Shown here piece by piece: positions 7,873 through 18,200 of a stretch of DNA of 60,812 nucleotides. Location of the stretch: assembly GCF_007829525.1 (NCBI RefSeq), contig NZ_VLJP01000023.1:94477-155288 (forward strand), given 5' to 3'. Below the pieces are notes generated by a model, which ran no database searches, was not told the DNA's origin, and saw only the letters and a program-made list of their open reading frames with translations. The translations under genes were made by a program, and so were the position numbers. The DNA is from Mesorhizobium sp. J18 (GTDB lineage Bacteria > Pseudomonadota > Alphaproteobacteria > Rhizobiales > Rhizobiaceae). Position 1 is the first letter of the stretch, and the number at the start of each line of letters is the position of its first letter.

Positions 7873-9222
7873 ATGAGCGAACGTAGCTGCCTTTCGATCA
7901 TCCTTGCCGCGGGCGAAGGCACCCGCATGAAGAGTAAGCTGCCCAAGGTCCTGCACAAGGTCGCCGGCCTCGAAATGGTGCTGCACGTCATGCGCGCGGC
8001 ACAGTCGGCAAAGGGCGGCGACATTGCGCTTGTTGTGGGGCATGGCGCCGATAGGGTGCGCGCGGCAGCCGAATCCTTCATGCCGGGCGTCAGGACCTTC
8101 GTGCAAGGCGAAAGGCTGGGAACCGCCCATGCCGTGCTGGCTGCGCGAGATGCCATTGCTGAAGGCTATGATGACGTGCTCGTCATGTTCGGAGACACGC
8201 CACTGGTGGAAGCCGAAACGCTCGTCAGGATGCGCGAAGGGCTTGCGGCCGGCTTGGACGTTGTCGTCATGGGATTCCGCACGGAGCGGCCGGCAGGTTA
8301 TGGCAGGCTCATCGAGAAGGATGGCGCCTTGCTCGCCATACGCGAGGACAAGGACTGTTCCGAGGCGGAGAGGCGTATCACCTTCTGCAATGGCGGCCTG
8401 ATGGCGATTGCAGGGCGTCATCTGCCCGGATTGCTCGAAGCGGTCGGCAAGGATAACGCCAAGGGCGAATATTACCTGACCGATATCGTCTCCATCGCCA
8501 ACGACCGAGGTCTCAAGGTCTCAGCTGTAGAGGCCGCCTACGAGAATGTGCTTGGCATCAACAACCGCTCCGAACTGGCTGAGGCGGAAGCGATCTGGCA
8601 GGAGCGCAAGCGTCGGGAGATGATGCTTTCCGGGGTAACTCTCGTTGCGCCGGAAACAGTGTTCTTCTCCTTCGATACGGCCATTGGCGCAGATACCGTC
8701 ATCGAGCCCAATGTTTTCTTCGGCCCAGGCGTCGTAATCGACGGCGGTGCGGCAATCCATGCCTATTCCCATATCGAGGGGGCCCACATAGCCACTGGCG
8801 CCTCCATTGGCCCCTTCGCCCGGCTGCGGCCCGGAGCCGACATTATGGAAAAGGCGAAGGTCGGCAATTTCTGCGAGATCAAGAAGACACGGCTGGGGCC
8901 GGGCGCAAAGGTGCCGCATCTGAGCTATGTTGGAGACGCGGTAGTAGGGGCGAAGGCCAATATCGGGGCCGGTGCGATTACCTGCAACTATGACGGCTAC
9001 GGCAAGAGCCTGACTGAGATCGGGGAAGGTGCCTTTGTGGGCACGAACTCGTCGCTTGTGGCGCCGCTGATCATCGGGGAGGGCGCTTACATCGCCTCGG
9101 GAAGCGTCATCACCGATGATGTTCCGGCCGACGCACTTGCCTTCGGACGCGCCCGACAGGTTACCCGTGAGGGCCGGGGAAAACTGCTGCGCGTGAAGCT
9201 TTCGGCTGCACGAAAAAAATGA
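7873..9222 (+). CDS. glmU: Bifunctional GlcNAc-1-P uridyltransferase / GlcN-1-P acetyltransferase
   Basis: A 449-residue cytoplasmic enzyme making UDP-GlcNAc for peptidoglycan and lipid A. The N-terminal pyrophosphorylase shows [18 protein letters not shown] and the [10 protein letters not shown] region; a linker near residues 230-250 leads to a left-handed beta helix of hexapeptide repeats with FARLRPGA and CNYDG, the acetyltransferase motifs. Length is normal. The next plus-strand gene is glmS, so glucosamine synthesis is clustered although the genes are 148 bases apart. Confidence 0.97.
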   Translation: MSERSCLSIILAAGEGTRMKSKLPKVLHKVAGLEMVLHVMRAAQSAKGGDIALVVGHGADRVRAAAESFMPGVRTFVQGERLGTAHAVLAARDAIAEGYDDVLVMFGDTPLVEAETLVRMREGLAAGLDVVVMGFRTERPAGYGRLIEKDGALLAIREDKDCSEAERRITFCNGGLMAIAGRHLPGLLEAVGKDNAKGEYYLTDIVSIANDRGLKVSAVEAAYENVLGINNRSELAEAEAIWQERKRREMMLSGVTLVAPETVFFSFDTAIGADTVIEPNVFFGPGVVIDGGAAIHAYSHIEGAHIATGASIGPFARLRPGADIMEKAKVGNFCEIKKTRLGPGAKVPHLSYVGDAVVGAKANIGAGAITCNYDGYGKSLTEIGEGAFVGTNSSLVAPLIIGEGAYIASGSVITDDVPADALAFGRARQVTREGRGKLLRVKLSAARKK

Positions 9223-9317
9223 GAATATAGACGTACGCATCGAAAGACGGAAACAACTGCTTCCTGCCGTTTCTGATGATATGAGGCGTAATCTTTTGTG
9301 ACTTTCATGAGCAGGCC

Positions 9318-9336
9318 GCCGCCACTAGAAGGCGGC
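9318..9336 (+). terminator. GC hairpin between glmU and glmS
   Basis: GCCGCC and GGCGGC flank the loop ACTAGAA. No T tract follows, so it may be a weak terminator or simply leader structure; there is no sign of a glmS ribozyme. Confidence 0.25.
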
Positions 9337-9370
9337 TGTCTCAGGCAACACCGAGATATCAGGGGGAATC

Positions 9371-11194
9371 ATGTGCGGCATCGTGGGGATGGTAGGGCAT
9401 TCGCCCGTCGCGCCGCTGATCGTCGACGCGCTGAAGCGGCTCGAATATCGCGGCTATGATTCCGCCGGCCTGGCCACGATAGAAGCAGGGCAGCTTGTCC
9501 GTCGCCGGGCCGAGGGAAAGCTGATCAACCTCGAAAAGCGCCTGCGCGAGGAGCCCCTTGGCGGCACGATTGGTATCGGCCATACGCGCTGGGCGACACA
9601 TGGCGTCCCCAACGAGACCAATGCGCATCCGCATTTTTCCAAGGATGTTGCCATCGTCCATAACGGCATTATCGAGAATTTTGCCGAACTGCGCGAGGAA
9701 TTGACCCGCGAAGGCTACGAGTTTGCCTCGCAGACCGATACCGAGGTCGTGGCGCATCTGATCTCGCGCGAGCTGGCGCGCGGGGCTGAACCGCAGCATG
9801 CGGCCTTCAATGCTCTGAAGCGCCTGAAAGGAGCCTTTGCACTGGCCATCATGTTCCGCGGCGACGAGGATCTTATCGTCGGTGCCCGCAACGGCCCGCC
9901 GCTCGCGGTCGGGCATGGCGAAGGCGAGATGTATGTCGGCTCCGATGCCATTGCGCTGGCGCCGTTCACGGATTCGATCACCTATCTGGAAGATGGCGAC
10001 TGGGTAGTCGTTCGCCGTTCCGGAATGCAGATCTACGATATGAATGGCGCTCCGGTGGATCGCAAGCGTCAGCAATCGGTCGGCATCAGCTTCCTTGTCG
10101 ATAAGGGGAACCACCGGCATTTCATGGAGAAGGAGATCCATGAACAGCCGGAGGTGATCTCCCATACGCTGGCTCACTATCTCGACTTCACAGAAGGCCG
10201 AACCAAGTCTTTCGACATGCCGTTCGATTTCGGCAGGATCGAACGGCTGGCGATCTCCGCTTGCGGAACAGCCTATCTTGCCGGGCTGATCGGGAAATAC
10301 TGGTTCGAGCGCTATGCGCGGCTGCCGGTCGACATCGATATCGCCTCGGAATTCCGCTATCGCGAGATGCCGTTGCCGAAGAACAGCGCAGCGCTCTTCG
10401 TTTCGCAGTCGGGGGAGACGGCCGATACGCTCGCCTCCTTGCGCTACTGCCGTACCGAGGGCGTTCCGATCGGCGCGATCGTCAATGTGCGTGAATCGAC
10501 GATCGCGCGAGAGAGCGACGGCGTGTTCCCGACGCTCGCTGGACCCGAGATCGGCGTCGCCTCCACCAAGGCCTTCACATGCCAGCTTTCCGTACTTGCC
10601 TCCCTTTGCCTCCGAGCAGCGTCCGAACGGGGGCATATTTCGCGGGAGGAGGAAAAGCGTCTCGTCCACGAGCTTTCGGAAGCTCCGCGCTTTGCAACAC
10701 AGGCGTTGAAGCTCGGCGATCAGATCGAGAAGGTCGCTCGCGAGCTCTCACAGGTGCATGACGTCCTCTATCTCGGTCGTGACACAAGCTATCCGCTCGC
10801 CATGGAAGGCGCGCTGAAGCTCAAGGAAATCTCCTACATTCATGCGGAAGGCTACGCGGCCGGTGAGTTGAAGCATGGCCCGATCGCGCTGATCGATGAA
10901 TCTATGCCCGTCATCGTGATAGCGCCGCATGACCGCATCTTTGAAAAGACGGTGTCGAACATGCAGGAAGTCGCCGCTCGCGGCGGCAAGATCATCCTGA
11001 TCACGGACGAACAGGGCGCGGCGCGCTCTATGATCAAGACTCTCGAGACGATCGTCATGCCCGAGGTGCCCGAGTTCATCGCTCCGATCGTATATGCCCT
11101 GCCGGTGCAGATGCTTGCTTACTACACGGCGACCATCATGGGGACGGATGTCGATCAGCCGCGGAACCTGGCGAAATCAGTGACCGTGGAATAA
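9371..11194 (+). CDS. glmS: Glutamine--fructose-6-phosphate aminotransferase
   Basis: A 607-residue enzyme that makes glucosamine-6-phosphate from fructose-6-phosphate and glutamine. The chain begins MCGIVGMVG, so Cys becomes the N-terminal nucleophile after Met removal. The glutaminase domain fills about residues 1-230, followed by two SIS sugar-isomerase domains with SACGTAYLAG and SQSGETADT, and the conserved C-terminus RNLAKSVTVE. AGGGGG precedes the ATG. Confidence 0.98.
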   Translation: MCGIVGMVGHSPVAPLIVDALKRLEYRGYDSAGLATIEAGQLVRRRAEGKLINLEKRLREEPLGGTIGIGHTRWATHGVPNETNAHPHFSKDVAIVHNGIIENFAELREELTREGYEFASQTDTEVVAHLISRELARGAEPQHAAFNALKRLKGAFALAIMFRGDEDLIVGARNGPPLAVGHGEGEMYVGSDAIALAPFTDSITYLEDGDWVVVRRSGMQIYDMNGAPVDRKRQQSVGISFLVDKGNHRHFMEKEIHEQPEVISHTLAHYLDFTEGRTKSFDMPFDFGRIERLAISACGTAYLAGLIGKYWFERYARLPVDIDIASEFRYREMPLPKNSAALFVSQSGETADTLASLRYCRTEGVPIGAIVNVRESTIARESDGVFPTLAGPEIGVASTKAFTCQLSVLASLCLRAASERGHISREEEKRLVHELSEAPRFATQALKLGDQIEKVARELSQVHDVLYLGRDTSYPLAMEGALKLKEISYIHAEGYAAGELKHGPIALIDESMPVIVIAPHDRIFEKTVSNMQEVAARGGKIILITDEQGAARSMIKTLETIVMPEVPEFIAPIVYALPVQMLAYYTATIMGTDVDQPRNLAKSVTVE

Positions 11195-11323
11195 TCGTGG
11201 TCTCGCCTCTCAAGTTTCACGGATTCGTTATTCAAAACGATTGGATGCTGGATTAAGGTCTCACACGGCATCGCATTCGCGGTTGCGAAATTTCCGCGTT
11301 ATCAATCTTGAGGCCGCCGCTTG

Positions 11324-11998
11324 ATGACCCGCCTGCGCAACTATTTCCTGACGGGTTTCATCGTCACCGCGCCTTTGGCGATCACTGCCTATCTTGTCTG
11401 GGCGCTGGTGCATTGGGTGGATTCCTGGGTCAAACCTCTAATTCCCGGCCGCTATAACCCGGATAATTATCTTCCCTTCGCGGTGCCGGGTTTTGGGCTG
11501 ATCGTCGCTCTCGTATTGATCACTCTTGTGGGTTTCCTCACGGCCAACTTCATTGGCCGCACGATCATCAGCGCTGGTGAGCGCCTGCTCGACCGTATGC
11601 CCCTGGTGCGCAACATCTATCGCGCGCTCAAGCAGATTTTCGAGACGGTGCTGGCCAACCGGACGGAGCTCTTCAAGGGTGTCGGCCTGGTCGAATGGCC
11701 GCGACGGGGCGCATGGTCGATCGTTTTCATTCCGAAGCAGCAGCCCTCGGAACTGAACGAGGCTCTGCACGAAATCGAGGGCGAGACCATTGCGGTCTTC
11801 CGCCCGATTTCGCCCAACATAACCACGGGCTACGTCATGTATGTTTCTGCGAAGGATGTCGTGCCGATCAAAATGACTGTAGAGGAAGCCGCCCGATTCC
11901 TCGTTTCGGCCGGTCTGGTTCTGCCTGATCGGAGGCATTTGCCGATAGATATCGCCTCGCTGGAACAAAAGCGGCGTGGGACCTCATCCGGCTCTTAA
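11324..11998 (+). CDS. DUF502-family membrane protein
   Basis: A 224-residue inner-membrane protein of the DUF502 family (COG2928). Two helices are clear near residues 10-32 and 52-75, followed by a conserved soluble domain starting at RMPLVRNIYRALKQIFETVL. Function is unknown. A TTG sits directly in front of the chosen ATG. Its 3' end overlaps the 3' end of recG on the opposite strand by 15 bases. Confidence 0.88.
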   Translation: MTRLRNYFLTGFIVTAPLAITAYLVWALVHWVDSWVKPLIPGRYNPDNYLPFAVPGFGLIVALVLITLVGFLTANFIGRTIISAGERLLDRMPLVRNIYRALKQIFETVLANRTELFKGVGLVEWPRRGAWSIVFIPKQQPSELNEALHEIEGETIAVFRPISPNITTGYVMYVSAKDVVPIKMTVEEAARFLVSAGLVLPDRRHLPIDIASLEQKRRGTSSGS

Positions 11999-14092
11999 CA
12001 GGCGGATGGCGTCGTCACGGCCGAAGAGATAGAGCAGCAGACGCAGCGCTTTTCCTCTGTCCGACTGCAACTCTGGATCCCGTGCCACGACCAGACGCGC
12101 ATCGTCTCTTGCCGCCTCCAGAAGGTCGGCATGCAGGTCGATGCGGGCGATGCGGAAGCCAGGTGAGCCGGATTGACGCGTGCCAAGCAGGTCGCCTTCG
12201 CCGCGAAGCTTCAGATCCTCCTCGGCGATGCGGAAGCCATCTTCCGACTGGCGCAGGATATCAAGCCGCTGCCGCGCGATCTCTCCGAGCGGTCCCTTGT
12301 ACAGCAGCACGCAGGAGGAAGATCGGTCGCCCCGCCCGACACGGCCGCGAAGCTGGTGAAGCTGGGCCAGACCAAAGCGCTCGGCATGTTCGATGACGAT
12401 AATGGTGGCGTCAGGAACGTCTACGCCGACCTCGATGACTGTGGTGCCTACGAGAATGCGCGTTTCACCGGCCTTGAAGGCACGCATGGCCTCGTCCTTC
12501 TCGCGCCCGGACATGCGGCCATGCACGAGACCGACCGTGGAGCCAAATTCGGCCTGTAGGGAGGCATGGCGATCATCTGCCGACATTAGCCGAATTTCCT
12601 CGGATTCCTCGACCAGCGGGCAGATCCAATAGACCTTCTGCCCCGTGGCGACGGCATCGCGAATGCGCGATATCAGCTCGCCGAGGCGTTCCATGGGCAG
12701 CGTCACTGTGCGAATCGATTTGCGGCCGGCTGGCTTTTCGGTGAGGCGGGAAACGTCCATGTCGCCAAAAGCCGACAGCACCAGCGTACGCGGAATGGGC
12801 GTGGCTGTCATGACAAGCATGTCGGGCGCATTGCCCTTTGCTGTGATTGCCAAGCGCTGATGGACTCCGAAGCGGTGCTGCTCGTCGATGACGGCCAGCG
12901 CCAGGTCGTGGAAGCGTACGCTTTCCTGGAAAAGCGCATGGGTGCCGATGACGAAATTGATCGTTCCGTCCGCGATTTCCTCCAGGATGCGTTCGCGTTC
13001 GCGCCCTTTCTCCCGCCCTGTCAGAACGGTGGTTCGCAATCCTGCTGCCTCGGCCAAAGGGGCAATGGTTGCATGATGCTGCCGGGCAAGAATTTCCGTA
13101 GGCGCCATCAACGCCGCCTGGGCGCCCGCTTCCGCTGCGCGCGCCATCGCCAGGAGCGCCACAATCGTCTTGCCCGCGCCGACATCACCCTGCAGTAGTC
13201 TCAGCATACGGTCTGGCTCGGCCAGGTCGGCATAAATCTCCTCAAGCGCCTTTTCTTGTGAAGCGGTCAGCGAATAGGGCAGCTTCTGCCGTATCCGCGT
13301 CTCTATTGTTCCATCGCCTGTAAGGGGACGGCCGGAAAGCTTACGCACGCGCTGGCGCACCAGCGCCAAGGACAATTGTCCGGCAAGGAATTCATCATAG
13401 GCGATGCGCCGCCAGGCCGACCCTTCCGGATCGGCATCCGAAACCTTGCGTGGGTTGTGCAACCGATAGAGCGCTTCGCGCAGCGGGGGCAGAGTGCGGC
13501 TTCGCATGAATTGCGGGTCCAGCCATTCTGGCAGGTCGGGTAACCGCGCCAGAGCCTGCCCGATGGCTCTGCGCAGGACCTTGCCGGAAAGGCCTGCTGT
13601 CAGCGGGTAGACGGGTTCGATCGGGGGGAGGGAGATGGCATCCTTCGCAGGGACTACATAGTCCGGGTGAACCATGGAAGGCCGGCCGTTGAACCATTGC
13701 ATGCGCCCGCTGACGAGCTCTGTTTCCCCAACCGGAAGGATCTTTTCGATCCAAGCCTGCTTGGCGTGGAAGAAGGTGAGGGCGATCTCGCCCGTTTCGT
13801 CATGAGCAAAGACGCGATAGGGAACGTTGGACCGGCCGCGCGGCACTGGCTGGTGCCGGTCGATCCTGACTTCCAGCGTTACCACTGCCCCCTCTGGCGC
13901 AAAGGCTATGCCTGGGCGAAAACTGCGGTCAATGACGGAATGAGGCAGGATGAAGATCAGGTCGCCGACGCGCACCTCGCGGTCGGAAAGGTCCGCAGGC
14001 ACGATTTTGGCGAAAAGGTCTGCCAGCCGGCCCCCGATGCCGTCGAGGGATGTGATGGGCGCAAACAGCGGATCGAGAATGGACGGACGCAT
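11984..14092 (-). CDS. recG: ATP-dependent DNA helicase RecG
   Basis: A 702-residue superfamily 2 helicase that reverses stalled replication forks and processes Holliday junctions. An N-terminal wedge/OB domain (about residues 1-180) precedes the motor with Walker A GDVGAGKT, the DEQH box IDEQHRFG, and motif VI HQLRGRVGRGDR. The C-terminal TRQSGSPGF region is typical. Length is normal. It is divergent from sdhE-mfd with 92 bases between them, so the two repair translocases RecG and Mfd lie on either side of a shared promoter region. Confidence 0.97.
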   Translation of the reverse strand: MRPSILDPLFAPITSLDGIGGRLADLFAKIVPADLSDREVRVGDLIFILPHSVIDRSFRPGIAFAPEGAVVTLEVRIDRHQPVPRGRSNVPYRVFAHDETGEIALTFFHAKQAWIEKILPVGETELVSGRMQWFNGRPSMVHPDYVVPAKDAISLPPIEPVYPLTAGLSGKVLRRAIGQALARLPDLPEWLDPQFMRSRTLPPLREALYRLHNPRKVSDADPEGSAWRRIAYDEFLAGQLSLALVRQRVRKLSGRPLTGDGTIETRIRQKLPYSLTASQEKALEEIYADLAEPDRMLRLLQGDVGAGKTIVALLAMARAAEAGAQAALMAPTEILARQHHATIAPLAEAAGLRTTVLTGREKGRERERILEEIADGTINFVIGTHALFQESVRFHDLALAVIDEQHRFGVHQRLAITAKGNAPDMLVMTATPIPRTLVLSAFGDMDVSRLTEKPAGRKSIRTVTLPMERLGELISRIRDAVATGQKVYWICPLVEESEEIRLMSADDRHASLQAEFGSTVGLVHGRMSGREKDEAMRAFKAGETRILVGTTVIEVGVDVPDATIIVIEHAERFGLAQLHQLRGRVGRGDRSSSCVLLYKGPLGEIARQRLDILRQSEDGFRIAEEDLKLRGEGDLLGTRQSGSPGFRIARIDLHADLLEAARDDARLVVARDPELQSDRGKALRLLLYLFGRDDAIRLLRAG

Positions 14093-14184
14093 GATGTCAG
14101 CTTAGATGCCGGAAACGCCTGCGCAAGGCTGACAAGGCCGGCATCAGACGCTATATGCGCATCACACCCAGAAAAGGCAGAGAA

Positions 14185-14472
14185 ATGACGGGCACTGTGC
14201 GCTCGAGCGCCGAACTCGATATCCGAAGACGCCGGGCGCATTTCCGCTCCTGGCATCGTGGCACCCGCGAGATGGATCTCATCCTGGGCAGGTTCGCCGA
14301 TTTGGAGCTTTCTCGCCTGACCCTTCAGGAACTCGATCAATTCGAGGCTCTTCTGGAAGTGGCCGATACCGAGCTCTTCAAATGGGTCACTGGCGAAAAA
14401 CCGGTGCTGCCGGCCTATGATACACCTCTTTTTGCCCGCATTGCCAAAGGCAGCCGGGCGCAGCAAGACTAG
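14185..14472 (+). CDS. sdhE: Succinate dehydrogenase assembly factor (flavinylation factor)
   Basis: A 95-residue protein of the SdhE/DUF339 family, needed to attach FAD covalently to SdhA. The diagnostic motif is SWHRGTREMDLILGRF with the conserved RG and E residues. The frame has an ATG ten codons earlier, at 14155; 14185 gives the usual length and has an AAGGCAGAG sequence in front. mfd begins 12 bases after its stop, so the two are probably transcribed together, as in many rhizobia. Confidence 0.9.
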   Translation: MTGTVRSSAELDIRRRRAHFRSWHRGTREMDLILGRFADLELSRLTLQELDQFEALLEVADTELFKWVTGEKPVLPAYDTPLFARIAKGSRAQQD

Positions 14473-14484
14473 AACAAGACTGAA

Positions 14485-17400
14485 ATGAGCCTCATCGATC
14501 CTATCGGTTTGCCAAAAGGGCGCGCCGGGCTGACGACCGTCGACGGCGTTGCGGACGGTTACGAAGCCTTCGCACTCGCCGCTGCTGCAAGCGAGGTCGC
14601 GCCGGAAGGGCCGCTGATTTTCGTCGTACGGGACGGACAGCGCATACCGTCGATCGCCGAAATTCTGCATTTTGCAGCCCCTGGCCTGCCGGTGCTGGAG
14701 CTTCCGGCCTGGGACTGTCTGCCCTATGACCGTGTCTCGCCGGGCTCGGATGCCGCGGCTCGCAGGCTGGAAGCGCTTGCAGCCATGGTGACGCTGCGCA
14801 AGAAGCCGCATCGGGCAATCGTGCTCGTCAGCGCTAACGCGATCCTGCAGCGGATTCCGCCGGCTGATTTGATAGAGGCGCAGGGTTTCTCGGCGCGGCC
14901 GGGCAACCAGGTCGATATGAACGCCCTGATCGGGCGGCTGGAAAACAGCGGCTTCGAACGCGTACCGACTGTTCGCGATGTCGGCGAGTTCGCCGTGCGC
15001 GGCGGCATTATCGATATTTTTGCGCCGGGTTGGGATGAGGCTTTGCGCCTCGATTTCTTCGGTGACACGCTGGAGACGATTCGCGCCTTCGACGTGGCGA
15101 CGCAGCGCACCACCGGCCAGCGCAAGGACGTATCCCTGCAGGCCATGAGCGAGGTAACGCTGTCACCGGAAACGATCAGCCGCTTCCGCCGCAATTATAT
15201 CGAAGCCTTTGGAGCGCCTTCACGCGACGACGCGCTTTATGCGGCCATCAGCGAGGGACGCCGCTTCGCCGGCATGGAACACTGGCTGCCGCTTTTCTAC
15301 GACAAGCTGGAAACCGTCTTTGACTATCTGCCGGATGTCCCGATTGTCTTCGATCATCTGGCGAAGGAAGCCCTCGGCGAGCGTCATGCGTTGATCATTG
15401 ATCACTACGAGGCCCGCAAACGCCAGTCGGACAGCTCCGGTCTTGGCGATTCCGTCCCCTACAAGCCGATCACACCGGAGCGTCTCTATCTCGACGCAGA
15501 TGAAGTGGTGAAGGCAGCAGAGATGCGTCAGGCCGTGCGCTTCACAGCCTTTGACGCGCCCGAGACCGAAGGAGGCATGCTGCGCCATGCGGGCTCTCAC
15601 GCCGGACGCAGTTTTGCCGAAGAGCGCGCCGATCCGAATGCCAATGTCTTCGATCATGTCGTGCGGCACATAGGAGATTTGCGCTCATCCGGCCGCCGCG
15701 TCCTTATAGCGGGCTGGAGCGAAGGCTCGCTTGACAGACTCGGTCAAATTCTCGCTGAGCACAATCTCGGCAATGTGAAGCGGGTCGAAAGCCTTTCCGA
15801 GCTCGACAAGCTGCCCGAACAGCAGGTCGGATTGGCGGTGCTGCCGCTGGAAGCAGGCTTCGAGACACGGAAACTGGTCACCATTGCCGAGCAGGACATC
15901 CTCGGCGATCGGCTCATCCGGCGCGCCAAGCGGCGCAAGCGTGCCGCCGACTTCATCGCCGAGATCGGCGCGCTTTCGGCAGGCGACATCGTGGTCCATG
16001 CGGATCATGGCATAGGCCGCTTTGTCGGCTTGCGGACGATCGAGGCCGCGGGTGCGCCGCATGATTGCCTGGAAATTCGCTATGCCGGAGATGACCGCCT
16101 GTTCCTGCCGGTGGAGAATATAGAGCTTCTGTCCCGCTATGGCTCGGACGCGGCCGATGCGGTTCTCGACAAACTGGGTGGCGTTGCCTGGCAATCGCGC
16201 AAGGCACGACTGAAGAAGCGCTTGCTGGAAATGGCAGGCCAGCTGATACGTCTTGCCGCCGAACGGCAAATGCGTCCCGCCGCCAAGCTGGTGCCGCCCG
16301 AAGGGCTCTATGGCGAATTCGCCGCCCGCTTCCCGTACGAAGAAACCGACGATCAGCAGAACGCGATCGATGCCGTGCTGGACGATCTCGCGACGGGCCG
16401 ACCGATGGATCGGCTTATCTGTGGTGATGTAGGTTTCGGCAAGACGGAAGTGGCGCTGAGAGCTGCCTTTGTCGCCGCTATGGAAGGATTGCAGGTGGCT
16501 GTGGTCGTGCCGACCACACTCTTGGCGCGCCAGCATTTCAAGACCTTCCGGGAGCGCTTCGCCGGTCTGCCGGTCAAGGTGCGGCAGGCGTCCAGACTCG
16601 TCGGTTCGAAGGAATTGGCCGACACCAAGAGGGGCCTTGCCGACGGTACGGTGGATATCGTCGTCGGTACGCATGCGCTGCTCGGCTCATCGGTCTCTTT
16701 CAAGAATCTCGGCCTCCTGATCATCGACGAGGAGCAACATTTCGGCGTCAAACATAAGGAGCGGCTGAAGGAGCTGAAGACCGATGTGCATGTTCTGACG
16801 CTGTCGGCAACGCCCATCCCGCGTACGCTGCAACTCGCGCTGACAGGCGTGCGGGAACTGTCGTTGATAGCGACCGCTCCGGTGGACCGCATGGCGGTGC
16901 GTACCTTCATCTCGCCTTTCGATCCGCTGGTCATTCGCGAGACGCTGTTGCGCGAGCGCTATCGCGGCGGGCAGAGCTTTTATGTTGTTCCGCGAATTTC
17001 TGATTTGAGCGAAATCAAGGACTTCCTGGCGGAATCTGTTCCGGAACTCAAGGTGGCGACGGCGCACGGTCAACTGCCGCCGGGGGAGCTCGATGACATC
17101 ATGAACGCCTTTTATGATGGGCAGTATGATGTTTTGCTGTCTACCACGATCGTTGAATCCGGACTCGACATTCCGACTGCCAACACGCTGATCGTGCATC
17201 GGGCCGACATGTTCGGGCTGGCCCAGCTTTACCAGCTTCGCGGCCGCGTCGGTCGCTCCAAGCTACGCGCCTACGCGCTTTTCACTCTGCCAGCCAATCG
17301 TACGCTGACCGCGACGGCGGAACGGCGGCTGAAAGTCCTGCAATCACTCGACACGCTCGGCGCCGGTTTCCAGCTTGCCAGCCATGATCTGGACATCCGC

Positions 17401-17988
17401 GGCGCTGGCAATCTTCTCGGCGAGGAACAGTCGGGTCATATCAAGGAAGTCGGCTACGAACTCTATCAGCAGATGCTGGAAGAGGCGGTAGCAGAACTTC
17501 GCGGCACAGGCGAGGCCGTGGACACGGGCTGGTCGCCGCAGATCACCGTCGGCACTGCTGTCATGATCCCAGAAGACTACGTGCCGGACCTGCAATTGCG
17601 TCTTGGTCTCTATCGTCGCATAGCCGAACTGGAGACCACCGAAGACATCGATGCTTTCGGCGCTGAACTCATCGACCGTTTCGGGCCGATGCCGGAAGAG
17701 GTCCAGCATCTGCTGAAGATCGTTTTCATCAAGGCGCTCTGCCGCCGTGCCAATGTCGAGAAACTGGATGCAGGGCCGAAGGGGGTCGTCATTCAATTCC
17801 GTGGCAAGGAATTTGCAGATCCGGTGGCGCTGGTGCGCTTCATCGGCGAGCAGGGACCGCTGGCCAAGATCAGGGCCGACCAGAGCGTGGTCTTCATTCG
17901 CGATTGGCCGACCGCCGAGAAGCGGCTTGCCGGTTCGGCCGTCATCATGACGCAACTCGTCCGCTTGGCCGAGAAACAGGCGGCGTGA
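14485..17988 (+). CDS. mfd: Transcription-repair coupling factor
   Basis: A 1167-residue translocase that removes RNA polymerase stalled at DNA damage and recruits UvrABC. The order is as expected: an N-terminal UvrB-like region, a RNA-polymerase-binding domain near residues 500-560 (GDIVVHADHGIGRFVG), and a RecG-like motor with Walker A GDVGFGKT, DEEQHFG and QLRGRVGRS, then the C-terminal autoinhibitory domain. The length is normal. Confidence 0.98.
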   Translation: MSLIDPIGLPKGRAGLTTVDGVADGYEAFALAAAASEVAPEGPLIFVVRDGQRIPSIAEILHFAAPGLPVLELPAWDCLPYDRVSPGSDAAARRLEALAAMVTLRKKPHRAIVLVSANAILQRIPPADLIEAQGFSARPGNQVDMNALIGRLENSGFERVPTVRDVGEFAVRGGIIDIFAPGWDEALRLDFFGDTLETIRAFDVATQRTTGQRKDVSLQAMSEVTLSPETISRFRRNYIEAFGAPSRDDALYAAISEGRRFAGMEHWLPLFYDKLETVFDYLPDVPIVFDHLAKEALGERHALIIDHYEARKRQSDSSGLGDSVPYKPITPERLYLDADEVVKAAEMRQAVRFTAFDAPETEGGMLRHAGSHAGRSFAEERADPNANVFDHVVRHIGDLRSSGRRVLIAGWSEGSLDRLGQILAEHNLGNVKRVESLSELDKLPEQQVGLAVLPLEAGFETRKLVTIAEQDILGDRLIRRAKRRKRAADFIAEIGALSAGDIVVHADHGIGRFVGLRTIEAAGAPHDCLEIRYAGDDRLFLPVENIELLSRYGSDAADAVLDKLGGVAWQSRKARLKKRLLEMAGQLIRLAAERQMRPAAKLVPPEGLYGEFAARFPYEETDDQQNAIDAVLDDLATGRPMDRLICGDVGFGKTEVALRAAFVAAMEGLQVAVVVPTTLLARQHFKTFRERFAGLPVKVRQASRLVGSKELADTKRGLADGTVDIVVGTHALLGSSVSFKNLGLLIIDEEQHFGVKHKERLKELKTDVHVLTLSATPIPRTLQLALTGVRELSLIATAPVDRMAVRTFISPFDPLVIRETLLRERYRGGQSFYVVPRISDLSEIKDFLAESVPELKVATAHGQLPPGELDDIMNAFYDGQYDVLLSTTIVESGLDIPTANTLIVHRADMFGLAQLYQLRGRVGRSKLRAYALFTLPANRTLTATAERRLKVLQSLDTLGAGFQLASHDLDIRGAGNLLGEEQSGHIKEVGYELYQQMLEEAVAELRGTGEAVDTGWSPQITVGTAVMIPEDYVPDLQLRLGLYRRIAELETTEDIDAFGAELIDRFGPMPEEVQHLLKIVFIKALCRRANVEKLDAGPKGVVIQFRGKEFADPVALVRFIGEQGPLAKIRADQSVVFIRDWPTAEKRLAGSAVIMTQLVRLAEKQAA

Positions 17989-18080
17989 GGCGGGCTGGTC
18001 GTTCGGCGAATCCGAATGAGGATTCCCTGCGGCAGCAAGCGAAGAAGTTCCGATAACCATTTGAGCCGGCGAACTCGCCT

Positions 18081-18101
18081 CCGCTGGCCCATTGCCAGCG
18101 G
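18081..18101 (+). terminator. 8-bp hairpin downstream of mfd
   Basis: CCGCTGGC and GCCAGCGG flank a CCATT loop, 93 bases after the mfd stop. There is no T tract, so termination is plausible only. Confidence 0.35.
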
Positions 18102-18200
18102 ATTGACCCTGCGATAGAGCCTCCGGTCGTCCGATATCCGACGGGCGCGTTTTCCGCTCCCGGGCACGAACCGATTCCCCCAGAGGAGAGGGGTTCATTC

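Noticed and set aside
9223-9370. Possible glmS ribozyme
   Set aside because: Those occur mainly in Gram-positive bacteria and the required conserved core is not visible; only a short GC hairpin is present.
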